Shown piece after piece: positions 48,207-56,480 of a stretch of 64,000 bases of DNA; the first letter of the stretch is position 1, and every line of letters starts with the position of its first letter. Source of the DNA: DALYDK01 sp031973215 (GTDB lineage Bacteria; Patescibacteriota; Saccharimonadia; Saccharimonadales; CAIOMD01). The stretch is taken from NCBI GenBank assembly GCA_031973215.1, contig DALYDK010000003.1:1-64000 (forward strand). The letters run 5' to 3'. Below the pieces are notes generated by a model. That model saw only the letters and a list, made by a program, of their open reading frames with translations. It did not search any database and had not been told where the DNA came from. A program made the position numbers and the translations under genes.

Positions 48207-50342
48207 GTGCAATCAAAATTTACAAACGACTTAAATGAAGAACAGCAAAAGGCCGTCTTAACAACAGAAGGTCCGCTTCTTATACTAGCCGGCGCTGGTA
48301 GTGGTAAAACAAAAACTATCACTCACCGAATTGCCTATATTTTAGAAAAAAACTTGGCAATTCCTACGCAGATTTTAGCTGTTTCTTTTACTAATAAGGC
48401 AGCGGGCGAAATGAGAGAACGGGTTGCCAACTTACTAGGTTTACCAGGTTATGATAGGTCGTTTATGCCATATATGGGTACTTTTCACGGTATTTGCGTT
48501 CGTATTTTACGACAAGATGGAGATTATATTGGAATACCAAGGAATTTTGTTATTTTCGATGAATCTGACAGATTGGCACTAATAAAGCAGTTGTCTAAGC
48601 AGCTGCAAATAGACGAAAAAAAATATCCAGCACGGGTGATCGGCTCATTAATAAGCTCTGCTAAAAATGAACTAGTTGGGTCCCATGAGTTTGCCAGCTT
48701 TGCCAGCAGCCCAGCGCAAAAAGTAGCATCTGATATTTTTCCTTTGTACGAGCAGTCTTTAAGGCAACACAATGCACTTGATTTCGACGATCTTATTGGC
48801 CGAACAGTTTCCTTGATGGCTACTCAAGATGAAATTAATCAAAAATGGCGTAACCAATTTAAATATATTCTTATAGACGAGTATCAAGATACAAATTCTG
48901 CCCAGTATAAATTAATTAAGTTACTAGTTAATGATAGTAAAAATTTATGTGTTGTTGGAGACGATTGGCAGAGCATTTACAGCTGGCGTGGAGCAGATTT
49001 TAAAAACATACTTAATTTTGAAAGAGACTATCCAAATGCAACCGTTATTAGGTTAGAGCAAAATTATAGAAGCACAAAAAATATTCTAGATGCAGCCCAT
49101 AGTGTTATAGCTAAAAATACTCAAAGATCAGATAAAAAATTATGGACTGCCAAGCAAAGTGGACAGCCGGTAGAAATTATTAGCGTTCATAACGAAAGAG
49201 CCGAAGCAGAGACAATAGTTAGGCGTATAAAAACTTTAGCCGATATGGGTCTGAGGAATTATGCAGATTGCGCAATTTTATACAGAACAAACGCTCAAAG
49301 CCGTGGCCTAGAAGAGCAATTTATGCGTTTTGGCATACCCTACAAAATAGTCGGAGGTGTCAGATTTTACGATAGAGCCGAAATTAAAGACATTATTGCT
49401 TACCTTAGGCTAATGTATCAATCAGAAGACGAAACCAGCTTTAGAAGAATAATAAATGTACCTAGCAGAGGTTTGGGCGCAAAATCTATAGAAAAGTTCT
49501 TTGATTTTAAAACGTCACAAAACTATTCTATTGACCAAGCTCTACTTAGTGTTGACCAAGCAGATTTAACTCAAAAAGCAAAAAACTCTTTTAAAGAGTT
49601 TGCCGATATTATTCATAGCTTTAGAGCCGAGAGTGAGTCCATAACCGTCGCAATTTTGCTCGAAAAATTAATTAAACGACTAGGCTTCGAAAATTATTTA
49701 GATGACGGAACGCCCCAGGGAGAGGCCAGAAAAGAAAATGTTAAAGAACTTCTTAGTGTTGCTAAGGCATATTCCGAATACGGTTTAAGTAGCTTTTTAG
49801 AAGAAGTTGCTTTAGTAAGTGACCTAGATTCACTAAATAATGACCAAAACTCGGTTACGTTAATGACAATGCATGCCGCCAAAGGCTTAGAGTTCCCGGT
49901 AGTTTTTGTTCCCGGAATGGAAGAGTCAATTTTCCCCCACTCAAGAGCTTTGTACGATCAGTCAGAAATGGAAGAGGAGCGTCGACTTTGCTATGTGGCA
50001 ATGACAAGGGCCAAAGAAGAGCTTTATTTAATATCGGCTAGTACCAGAATTTTATATGGAAACCTTCAGGCCAATCCACCGTCTAGGTTTTTGGCAGAAA
50101 TTGCAGAAAAAAATAATCTAAATAAAACCAAAGAAAACACTTTTTCTAGCTCTATGGGCAGTTATCAAAACACCGAGCCTCGTTACGAAGTCGATTTGCA
50201 AGAGGGAGACGTTGTTAGGCATCAACTTTTTGGAGAGGGAACTATTCTAGAAAAAAACAACAATGAAGTGGCTGTTTATTTTAAAAATAAAGGCGTAAAA
50301 AGGTTAAATACCAGCTTTGCTCCGCTTGAAAAGGTTGAGTAA
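48207..50342 (+). CDS. UvrD/PcrA-type superfamily 1 helicase
   Basis: A 711-residue 3'-5' DNA helicase, GTG start. The motifs in order are GAGSGKTKTITHR (I), VSFTNKAAGEM (Ia), YILIDEYQDTN (II), VVGDDWQSIYSWRGAD (III), RLEQNYRS (IV), LMTMHAAKGLEFPVVFVPGMEE (V) and RRLCYVAMTRAKEELYL (VI). The C-terminus ends in a Tudor-like domain (VDLQEGDVVRHQLFGEGTILE), as in PcrA. It acts in repair and in removing roadblocks. The next gene's ATG overlaps its stop. Confidence 0.95.
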   Translation: MQSKFTNDLNEEQQKAVLTTEGPLLILAGAGSGKTKTITHRIAYILEKNLAIPTQILAVSFTNKAAGEMRERVANLLGLPGYDRSFMPYMGTFHGICVRILRQDGDYIGIPRNFVIFDESDRLALIKQLSKQLQIDEKKYPARVIGSLISSAKNELVGSHEFASFASSPAQKVASDIFPLYEQSLRQHNALDFDDLIGRTVSLMATQDEINQKWRNQFKYILIDEYQDTNSAQYKLIKLLVNDSKNLCVVGDDWQSIYSWRGADFKNILNFERDYPNATVIRLEQNYRSTKNILDAAHSVIAKNTQRSDKKLWTAKQSGQPVEIISVHNERAEAETIVRRIKTLADMGLRNYADCAILYRTNAQSRGLEEQFMRFGIPYKIVGGVRFYDRAEIKDIIAYLRLMYQSEDETSFRRIINVPSRGLGAKSIEKFFDFKTSQNYSIDQALLSVDQADLTQKAKNSFKEFADIIHSFRAESESITVAILLEKLIKRLGFENYLDDGTPQGEARKENVKELLSVAKAYSEYGLSSFLEEVALVSDLDSLNNDQNSVTLMTMHAAKGLEFPVVFVPGMEESIFPHSRALYDQSEMEEERRLCYVAMTRAKEELYLISASTRILYGNLQANPPSRFLAEIAEKNNLNKTKENTFSSSMGSYQNTEPRYEVDLQEGDVVRHQLFGEGTILEKNNNEVAVYFKNKGVKRLNTSFAPLEKVE

Positions 50343-50791
50343 TGAAAATAATAGGCAAGCTAATATACCTTTTTTCTTTTCCATTTATATTATTAATAAT
50401 ACGAAACAGTAAAAGGGTCTATGCGGCAATAATTGTTGAAAATAGAATTTTAGTTACAAAAAACTTTCTAGGTTTTCATAATGCATGGAGACTTCCTGGA
50501 GGTGGCTTAAAAAAGGGAGAGCCCGAAATTCAAGGCCTAATAAGAGAAGTCCAAGAAGAAGTGGGCATATTAATAACTGCAGATAACCTTTCTTTAATAA
50601 TTTCAGAGAAAAAACATAGAAAAAATTTTTTCTACAGTGTCTATTTGTGCAATTTAGATCAACTGCCTGCCATTAGAATAGATAATAAAGAAATAATAGA
50701 AGCCAAGTTCATACCTATAAATGAGCTAATTTCAAGCTCTAACTTGTCGGAATCAACAGACTTGGTTGTCAAGTATTTAATGAGCGATTAA
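50342..50791 (+). CDS. Nudix hydrolase
   Basis: A 149-residue protein. A hydrophobic N-terminus (about 4-20) may anchor it in the membrane. The Nudix box is complete: GGGLKKGEPEIQGLIREVQEEVGI fits GX5EX7REUXEEXGU (near residues 54-77). It hydrolyses a nucleoside diphosphate linked to something else; the substrate cannot be assigned. A membrane anchor is unusual for small Nudix enzymes. It overlaps the helicase stop codon by one base. Confidence 0.88.
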   Translation: MKIIGKLIYLFSFPFILLIIRNSKRVYAAIIVENRILVTKNFLGFHNAWRLPGGGLKKGEPEIQGLIREVQEEVGILITADNLSLIISEKKHRKNFFYSVYLCNLDQLPAIRIDNKEIIEAKFIPINELISSSNLSESTDLVVKYLMSD

Positions 50792-50880
50792 TTGGCAATA
50801 AACGGCATAATTTGTTAGAATATTAGTTAACGATTTGAGTTAAACCAATATTATGACCAAAAAATTCAAATCAGTTTAGT

Positions 50881-52083
50881 ATGAAAATTAACCTCGAAAC
50901 ATTTAGTAATTTTATTAAGCGCCATGCTTTCGCTTCTGGCGTTTTTGCCATAATTTTTGGCTTTGTTTTCTTTTCGTTTAGTTTAGTGGCAGCTAATGGT
51001 CAAACTCTTGGACCAAGCGATAACCACATTGTTAGCCTTTATTCAGATAATACTACCTCATCTATTCCCACTAGGGCAGAAACTGTTGGTGAATTTTTAG
51101 AAAAAGCTCAAATTAATTTAGGAGAGTATGATTTAGTTGAACCGTCTAGGGATACTAAAATTACAGAAGATAATTTTAGAATAACTGTTTATAAAGCCAG
51201 ACCAGTAACTATTATTGATGGCGAAAATACTTCTTTTGTGATGACTCCCCAAAAAAGTCCTAGGCTAATAGCCGAGAAAGCCGGAATAACCACGTATCCT
51301 GAAGATAATGTTGAACTAACAAGTGTTAATCAGTTTATAGAAGAACAAACCATTGGTGAAAAACTAATAATAGACAGAGCAACTCCTGTTTCGCTAAGTC
51401 TTTACGGTGCTCCATCTGCTGTTTACAGAACACGAACCACAACTGTAGGAGAATTTTTGAAGCAAAACAATATTACCCCAGAAGCTGGAGCAACAATTAC
51501 GCCTACTGAAACTACTCCTTTAACAGAGAATATGTCTGTATTTATATCAAAGTTCGGCAAAAAAACAGTAACTGAAGAGGTAGAAGTTCCTTTCGACAAA
51601 GAAACAACAAATGACCCTAATCAGCCAGCAGGTAAAATTACTGTAATTACACCAGGAACTCCAGGCAAAAAACAGGTCACCTACGAACTAGATCTTCGTG
51701 ACGGAAAAGAAATTGGCAGAAGAACCATTCAAGAAGTGGTCACAGCTCAACCAAAGAAACAGGTACAAACTAAGGGGACTAAAGTTGCCGTAGTAACTGG
51801 CGACAAAGTAGAGTGGATGCGTGCTGCTGGTATTAGCGAATCTGAGTTTGCTGCAGTAGATTTTATAATTGGCCGTGAATCTGGATGGCGACCTGCCGCT
51901 ATGAACGCAGGTGGCTGTGGCGGATTAGGCCAAGCATGTCCCGTTTCTAAACTAGCTAGAGTTTGCCCTAACTGGCAAACCGACCCAGTTTGTCAGTTAA
52001 GTTTCTTTGGCGGATACGCCAAGGGTCGCTACGGAAGCTGGACAGGGGCTTATAACTTCTGGCTAAGTAACCGTTGGTGGTAA
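50881..52083 (+). CDS. Rpf/YabE-like secreted protein: DUF348, G5 and lysozyme-like domain
   Basis: A 400-residue exported protein. The signal or anchor helix is near residues 16-38. Two DUF348-like repeats follow (TRAETVGEFLEKAQINLGEYD and TRTTTVGEFLKQNNITPEAG), then a G5 domain (KKTVTEEVEVPFDKETTNDPN ... PGKKQVTYEL). The C-terminal ~85 residues form a lysozyme-like domain (AAVDFIIGRESGWRPAAMNAGGCGGLGQACP ... YNFWLSNRWW) with catalytic-type Glu in GRESGW. This is the domain order of actinobacterial resuscitation-promoting factor B. Likely roles are wall remodelling or attack on a neighbour's peptidoglycan. It is one base from ksgA, matching rpfB-ksgA linkage in Actinobacteria. Confidence 0.9.
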   Translation: MKINLETFSNFIKRHAFASGVFAIIFGFVFFSFSLVAANGQTLGPSDNHIVSLYSDNTTSSIPTRAETVGEFLEKAQINLGEYDLVEPSRDTKITEDNFRITVYKARPVTIIDGENTSFVMTPQKSPRLIAEKAGITTYPEDNVELTSVNQFIEEQTIGEKLIIDRATPVSLSLYGAPSAVYRTRTTTVGEFLKQNNITPEAGATITPTETTPLTENMSVFISKFGKKTVTEEVEVPFDKETTNDPNQPAGKITVITPGTPGKKQVTYELDLRDGKEIGRRTIQEVVTAQPKKQVQTKGTKVAVVTGDKVEWMRAAGISESEFAAVDFIIGRESGWRPAAMNAGGCGGLGQACPVSKLARVCPNWQTDPVCQLSFFGGYAKGRYGSWTGAYNFWLSNRWW

Positions 52084-52084
52084 T

Positions 52085-52870
52085 ATGTTTCTGCCCGAAA
52101 CAGACAAGTCTTTAGGTCAGCATTGGCTAACAGATGACAGTATCCTTGAGGATATTGTAAATGAGGCAGGTATTGGCCAAGATGATTTAGTAGTTGAAAT
52201 TGGGCCCGGACCTGGTTTTTTAACAGCCAAGATCCTTGAAAGAACAAATAGGCTTATCGCAATCGAGTTCGACGAAAAACTTTTTAATAATTTGCAAGAT
52301 AAATATAATCAAAATAAAGATGTAAAAATTATCAATCAAGATATTCTAAAATTTAATTTTTCTGAAATTTTAGAACCCTACAAAATTGTCGCCAATATAC
52401 CCTATTATTTAACCAGTAATTTGCTAAGAATTTTGTCAGAAATTAACAACGGTCCAGATAGGGCAGTTCTTTTAGTGCAAAAAGAAGTTGCCGAACGCAT
52501 AAATTCTAAAGATGGTCAGCATTCCAAGTTAAGTGTTTTTGTTCAAAATGTTTACGAAACAAGCTTAGGGCCTATTGTTACAGCAGAAAATTTTACTCCT
52601 CCGCCTAAGGTGGATTCTAGGGTAATCATACTAAATAAAAGGGAACAGCCTGTTGTGCCTAGTAGCCTAAAAAAGGAGTTTTCATCTGTAGTAAGGGCAG
52701 GTTTTTCAGAAAAGCGTAAAAAGTTACGAAGCAGCTTAAGCGGTGGGCTTCAAATTCCTAAAGAATCCGTAGATTTAATTCTAAAACAGAGTAAAATTAA
52801 TCCAAATTCAAGAGCTCAAGAATTATCAATAAAAAAATGGATAGAAATTGCTAGTAACTTTACAAAGTAA
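52085..52870 (+). CDS. rsmA: 16S rRNA dimethyladenosine transferase (KsgA)
   Basis: A 261-residue SAM methyltransferase that dimethylates two adjacent adenosines near the 3' end of 16S rRNA. Motifs: LGQHWLTDDSILEDIV, VEIGPGPGFLT (motif I), IAIEFDEKL, catalytic NIPYYLTSNLL (motif IV) and VDSRVI. The C-terminal helical domain (VVRAGFSEKRKKLRSSL) is complete. It starts one base after the Rpf-like gene. Confidence 0.96.
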   Translation: MFLPETDKSLGQHWLTDDSILEDIVNEAGIGQDDLVVEIGPGPGFLTAKILERTNRLIAIEFDEKLFNNLQDKYNQNKDVKIINQDILKFNFSEILEPYKIVANIPYYLTSNLLRILSEINNGPDRAVLLVQKEVAERINSKDGQHSKLSVFVQNVYETSLGPIVTAENFTPPPKVDSRVIILNKREQPVVPSSLKKEFSSVVRAGFSEKRKKLRSSLSGGLQIPKESVDLILKQSKINPNSRAQELSIKKWIEIASNFTK

Positions 52871-52919
52871 AGTAAATAGAGTAAAATTTTATTAAATTAA
52901 GTAAGAGACTATAAAAGAA

Positions 52920-54206
52920 ATGACTAAAAAAATTAAAAATCATCCCCTTTTAGCCGTCTTCATGACGGTTTTTATAGATTTGCTGGGTGTTGGCATCTTA
53001 ATACCGGTTTTTCCTCAGTTGGTGACACCTGGCTCCCCAGATAGCATATTGCCCGCTGGCTGGACTGTAGCTCAAGGATTTATTTTACTTGGCTGGTTGA
53101 GTGCCGCGTATCCTTTGGCTCAGTTTTTAGCCGCGCCCATTATGGGTCAACTTGCAGATAGGTTCGGCCGCAAGCCAGTTCTGGCTATTTCTATACTAGG
53201 CACGGCAATTGGCTACGCATTATTTGCAATTGGTTTAATAACTAAAAACATTCCCTTGTTGTTCTTTTCAAGAATTTTAGATGGTTTTACTGGCGGAAAT
53301 ATATCTGTTGCCCAAGCTGCCATTGCCGATATTAGTACAGCAAAAAATAGAGCTAAAAACTTTGGGCTTATTGGGATGGCATTTGGTCTTGGCTTTATTC
53401 TTGGCCCATATATTGGTGGAAAGCTCGCCGACCCCACTGTTGTAAGCTGGTTCAGTGCATCTACGCCTTTTTGGTTTGCAGCTATATTATCTTTAGTGAA
53501 TGTTTGCCTAGTATTGTTATTCTTGCCCGAAACCTTAAAAATTAAAAAAACCCAGAGACTCGATCTGGCTAAGCCTTTTCACAATATTGCCGCTGCTTTT
53601 TCTAGGCCTGGTATACGTAGCGTAATGCCTACTAGCTTTTTGTTTACTGCCGGCTTTACGTTCTTTACTACCTTTTTTGGCTTGGTTCTACTAAATAAAT
53701 TCGGGTTCTCGCCAAGTAATACCGGAGATTATTTTGCCTATGTAGGCCTGTGGATTGCTATTGTTCAGGGTGGCGTTGTAGGTTTTGTGGCCAAAAAACG
53801 CAAAGACTATCAAGTACTTAGGCTAGCACCGTTCATTACGGCTATTGGTTTAATGGCTTATTTCTTTATTCCTGCCGGAGAATATAAATGGCTATTTTTG
53901 GTTGCCCCTTTTCTGGCGCTTGGAAACGGTCTAACAATGGCATTTATGAGTTCTTTGGTTAGTAGAGTTACACCGAAGGAAATTCAGGGCGAAGCGCTTG
54001 GTATTAATGCAAGCGTTATGGCACTAGCTCAAAGCATTCCAGCAATACTAAGTGGCTACATTGCTACCATTAACGATAATTTACCAATTTTAGTAGCTAG
54101 TGTAGTAATAGCTCTTGCCGGTGTTGCCTTCTGGATTTTCTTCAAACCAGGTAGAGACGATAAATTCGGCGCACCCAGCGGAGCCGAAACTGCGCCCGGG
54201 CACTAG
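52920..54206 (+). CDS. MFS drug-efflux-type transporter (TetA-like)
   Basis: A 428-residue protein of about twelve transmembrane helices. The conserved loop motif GQLADRFGRKPVL between helices 2 and 3, the D/G-rich first helix (VFIDLLGVGILIPVFP) and the LDGFTGGNISVAQAAIADIS stretch of helix 5 match the tetracycline/H+ antiporter subgroup. The substrate may be a drug, sugar or metabolite; the name TetA would be too specific. It appears to have its own short upstream region (TATAAA box four bases before the ATG). Confidence 0.88.
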   Translation: MTKKIKNHPLLAVFMTVFIDLLGVGILIPVFPQLVTPGSPDSILPAGWTVAQGFILLGWLSAAYPLAQFLAAPIMGQLADRFGRKPVLAISILGTAIGYALFAIGLITKNIPLLFFSRILDGFTGGNISVAQAAIADISTAKNRAKNFGLIGMAFGLGFILGPYIGGKLADPTVVSWFSASTPFWFAAILSLVNVCLVLLFLPETLKIKKTQRLDLAKPFHNIAAAFSRPGIRSVMPTSFLFTAGFTFFTTFFGLVLLNKFGFSPSNTGDYFAYVGLWIAIVQGGVVGFVAKKRKDYQVLRLAPFITAIGLMAYFFIPAGEYKWLFLVAPFLALGNGLTMAFMSSLVSRVTPKEIQGEALGINASVMALAQSIPAILSGYIATINDNLPILVASVVIALAGVAFWIFFKPGRDDKFGAPSGAETAPGH

Positions 54207-54224
54207 ATTAATCATAGCGTTTAT

Positions 54225-54232
54225 GTTATAAT
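54225..54232 (+). promoter_or_regulatory. Extended -10 promoter of tmRNA
   Basis: TG-T-TATAAT, with TATAAT at 54227-54232. Transcription would start near 54240, about 60 bases before the mature tmRNA 5' end, which implies 5' processing by RNase P. Confidence 0.55.
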
Positions 54233-54302
54233 TTTATCTGAGAGATATTGCTGGCTGATGCCAAAATATCTTGGCAAGGTGCGCTTGGCGCACTATAGAC
54301 GA

Positions 54303-54689
54303 GGGGCTGAATCAAGCTCGACAATGGACCTTAACAAGTTACAAGGCAAGTCGGTTTCGCACCGTTACCGTGAAAACTTAGTAGATGCAAAAACATCTCT
54401 ATTAGGCAAATGGGGCAACTTCAGTTTCGCTCCACAAGCCGTTGCTGCTTAACTAATAAGTAGCGATCCCTAGGCTAGACATCAGATATAGCAAAGGGGT
54501 CTTATATTTATCTGGTTGCCAACCATAGTGCCGTTTGAGCTATGGTTGTAAGACTGCCAAACTGCGCGTTGTTAGCCTTTTGTTTATTTACCAGCTATTT
54601 CGCAAAGACAATTAAAATAAACTAAACTTGTAGAATTGTAACAATTTGTTAACCGTTGGACGCGGGAGTGTTACCCGCCAGCTCCACCA
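54303..54689 (+). ncRNA. ssrA: tmRNA (SsrA)
   Basis: A 387-nt gene. The 5' end GGGGCTG (54303-54309) pairs with CAGCTCC (54679-54685) before the encoded CCA (54687-54689), forming the tRNA-like domain; the T-arm CGGGAGTGTTACCCG is just before it. The tag frame resumes at GCA 54387 and ends with TAA at 54450-54452. This encodes a 21-residue tag that ends FAPQAVAA, close to the proteolysis-tag consensus (LAA/VAA end). Several pseudoknot-like helices lie between 54460 and 54640. An open frame covering 54258-54452 is only the tag frame extended upstream. Confidence 0.95.
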
Positions 54690-54771
54690 AATGAGCATTA
54701 TCCATACCGGATAGTGCTCATTTTGTTTGGCTTTAAGTCGTAAATTGGGCTTAAATTGATACACTTATTAA

Positions 54772-55455
54772 ATGATATTCGATCCTTATGTTTGGTTTAA
54801 GCCTGACTGGATAATTCACTGTTGTCATGCCGCTGCCAGACATTATTCAGTTAGCAACAAAAAGCCGTCTAGCGAACTGGCAAAACTAATCAGTGAGGCT
54901 CAGACAACGGCTCTTTTTTGTTTTGGTTTTAACCTTCTATACCACAAAGAGCATCGAATGCAGCTTGTAAATCCCGATGAACAGAGTCCCGATACAAGGG
55001 TTATGTATGAAGTGCCACAAGAAAATGGCAATAAAGCATTGGAATACTATGATATAGAAGTAGTTGAAAAAATTGAGAAAGATACTACTCCGGAGGGAAT
55101 AGCGGATTTTATACTAAGAACTAAGTTTGCAAAAGACAAGTCTTATGACAATAAGACCACTATTCTATGTGGCATATATAAAAACATAGAGGCTGAATCG
55201 GCCAAAGCAATAAATGAGCATTTATTGAATGCGGGGGTGAAAGAGCATAGTGTTTTTATTTTAGGAGCGGTTGACGATAATACCTATCGTTTACTACGAG
55301 TTGCTCCTACGATTGATCATGACATAGTATTTGATATGCTTGTGGAAGCAAAGAAGCCATACATTAATGACTCACGCGTGCTATTTGGAGCCAATAGCTA
55401 TCGTAGGCCAAAAACGCAAAAAAACGGGATCTTAAACCCTTTTATGGATTCGTAG
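54772..55455 (+). CDS. Hypothetical soluble protein, 227 residues
   Basis: A protein with no signal peptide or membrane helix. It has a His/Cys-containing N-terminus (IIHCCHAAARHYS), a central mixed alpha/beta region and the segment KTTILCGIYKNIEAESAKAINEHLLNAGVKEHSVFILGAVDDNTYRLLRV, which resembles a small Rossmann-like unit. No family is recognised. A TACACT box lies six bases before the ATG. It stands alone between tmRNA and the second MacB-like transporter. Confidence 0.65.
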   Translation: MIFDPYVWFKPDWIIHCCHAAARHYSVSNKKPSSELAKLISEAQTTALFCFGFNLLYHKEHRMQLVNPDEQSPDTRVMYEVPQENGNKALEYYDIEVVEKIEKDTTPEGIADFILRTKFAKDKSYDNKTTILCGIYKNIEAESAKAINEHLLNAGVKEHSVFILGAVDDNTYRLLRVAPTIDHDIVFDMLVEAKKPYINDSRVLFGANSYRRPKTQKNGILNPFMDS

Positions 55456-55799
55456 ATAAATAATATTTTGCCAGAATCCTTACCCACAGAATGGCTTTAG
55501 AATCTTAGAATTGTATACAAAGGGTAAAAGCTAAATCTGACACAGTATTCATAAATATAAAAATGTGAATTACAAGCTTAGCACAGCCTACGTGACTAAA
55601 GCTCAGCGAGGTACCCTTCGGGTATATGTTTAATCTTATACTGTTTCCACTCAATTATTAAAATTCGCCCCCCAACGCCTCAGTTCTTCGGCTACTTGGT
55701 GCCAATTTTTATCAAGGTGCTCCATCAAAAGAGACTTATTCGCAACGAATAGGTCTTTTTTTGTAGATTTAAATTTTAAAGAGTCTATAATTAATACTA
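55456..55799. other. 344-bp gene-poor gap, possible small RNA
   Basis: No convincing protein gene is present. A 24-residue ATG frame on the minus strand (about 55648-55722; MEHLDKNWHQVAEEL...) is the best open frame and may be a remnant. TACCC-TTCG-GGTA (55612-55625) is a small stable hairpin. A strong + strand terminator ends the gap although no + strand gene precedes it closely, so a small RNA from about 55560-55760 is possible. Confidence 0.35.
55731..55762 (+). terminator. Strong hairpin terminator without a clear upstream gene
   Basis: AGACTTATTCG and CGAATAGGTCT pair (one G-U) around CAA, followed by a run of T. It lies 275 bases after the nearest + strand stop codon. Confidence 0.75.
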
Positions 55800-56480
55800 A
55801 TGCTTCAAGCAAATAAACTTGTTAAAACTTATGGCAAAAAAGATAATATTTTTTTTGCGCTTAAAGATGTAAATATTGAAATTCAAGAAGGCTCTACGAC
55901 TGCAATTGTTGGCAAAAGTGGCTCGGGCAAGAGTACGCTTCTGCATTTACTAATTGGCCTAGACAAGCCAACTAGCGGTGAAGTTCTGTTTAACGGTAAA
56001 AGCATTACCAAAGATTTAAAAACCAATAAATGGCGCAGTGAAAAAGTAGGAATTATTTTTCAGCAATTTTTTCTTCAGCCACAAGATTCAGTACTTGAAA
56101 ATGTTGCCTTGCCGTTAAAGATATTAGGTAAAACTAAAAAGTATAGACATGGTCAAGCTTTAAAAGCTTTAGAATTAGTAGGCTTAGAGTCAAGAGCAAA
56201 AAGTAAAGCCAATGACTTATCTGGCGGACAAAAGCAAAGGGTAGCTATTGCCAGAGCATTAATTAATAAGCCTTCCCTGTTAATAGCCGATGAACCAACA
56301 GGGAATTTAGATTCAGAAAATGGTCAAGTAGTAGAAGATTTACTTTTTAATTTAAATAAAAAACTAGGAACAACATTGGTGATAGTGACACATGATAAAG
56401 ATTTAGCAAAAAAATGCCAAACAGTTATTACTATTAAAGACGGCCAAGTAGAGTCTGTAAAAAAGGGCGCCGCTAAATGA
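55800..56480 (+). CDS. MacB/LolD-type ABC transporter ATPase
   Basis: A 226-residue ATPase. It has Walker A GKSGSGKST (about residue 37), signature DLSGGQKQRVAIARAL, Walker B LLIADEPTGNLDS and VTHD. The Q-loop is in IIFQQFFLQPQDS. It overlaps the permease gene by four bases (ATGA). It is the second such pair in the window but is not obviously a recent duplicate of the 19.4-kb pair, because the proteins differ throughout outside the motifs. A TAATAC-like box just precedes the ATG, with no Shine-Dalgarno. Confidence 0.93.
   Translation: MLQANKLVKTYGKKDNIFFALKDVNIEIQEGSTTAIVGKSGSGKSTLLHLLIGLDKPTSGEVLFNGKSITKDLKTNKWRSEKVGIIFQQFFLQPQDSVLENVALPLKILGKTKKYRHGQALKALELVGLESRAKSKANDLSGGQKQRVAIARALINKPSLLIADEPTGNLDSENGQVVEDLLFNLNKKLGTTLVIVTHDKDLAKKCQTVITIKDGQVESVKKGAAK

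Noticed and set aside
54258..54452. 64-residue frame ending ...FAPQAVAA
   Set aside because: This is the tmRNA tag reading frame extended upstream, not an independent protein.
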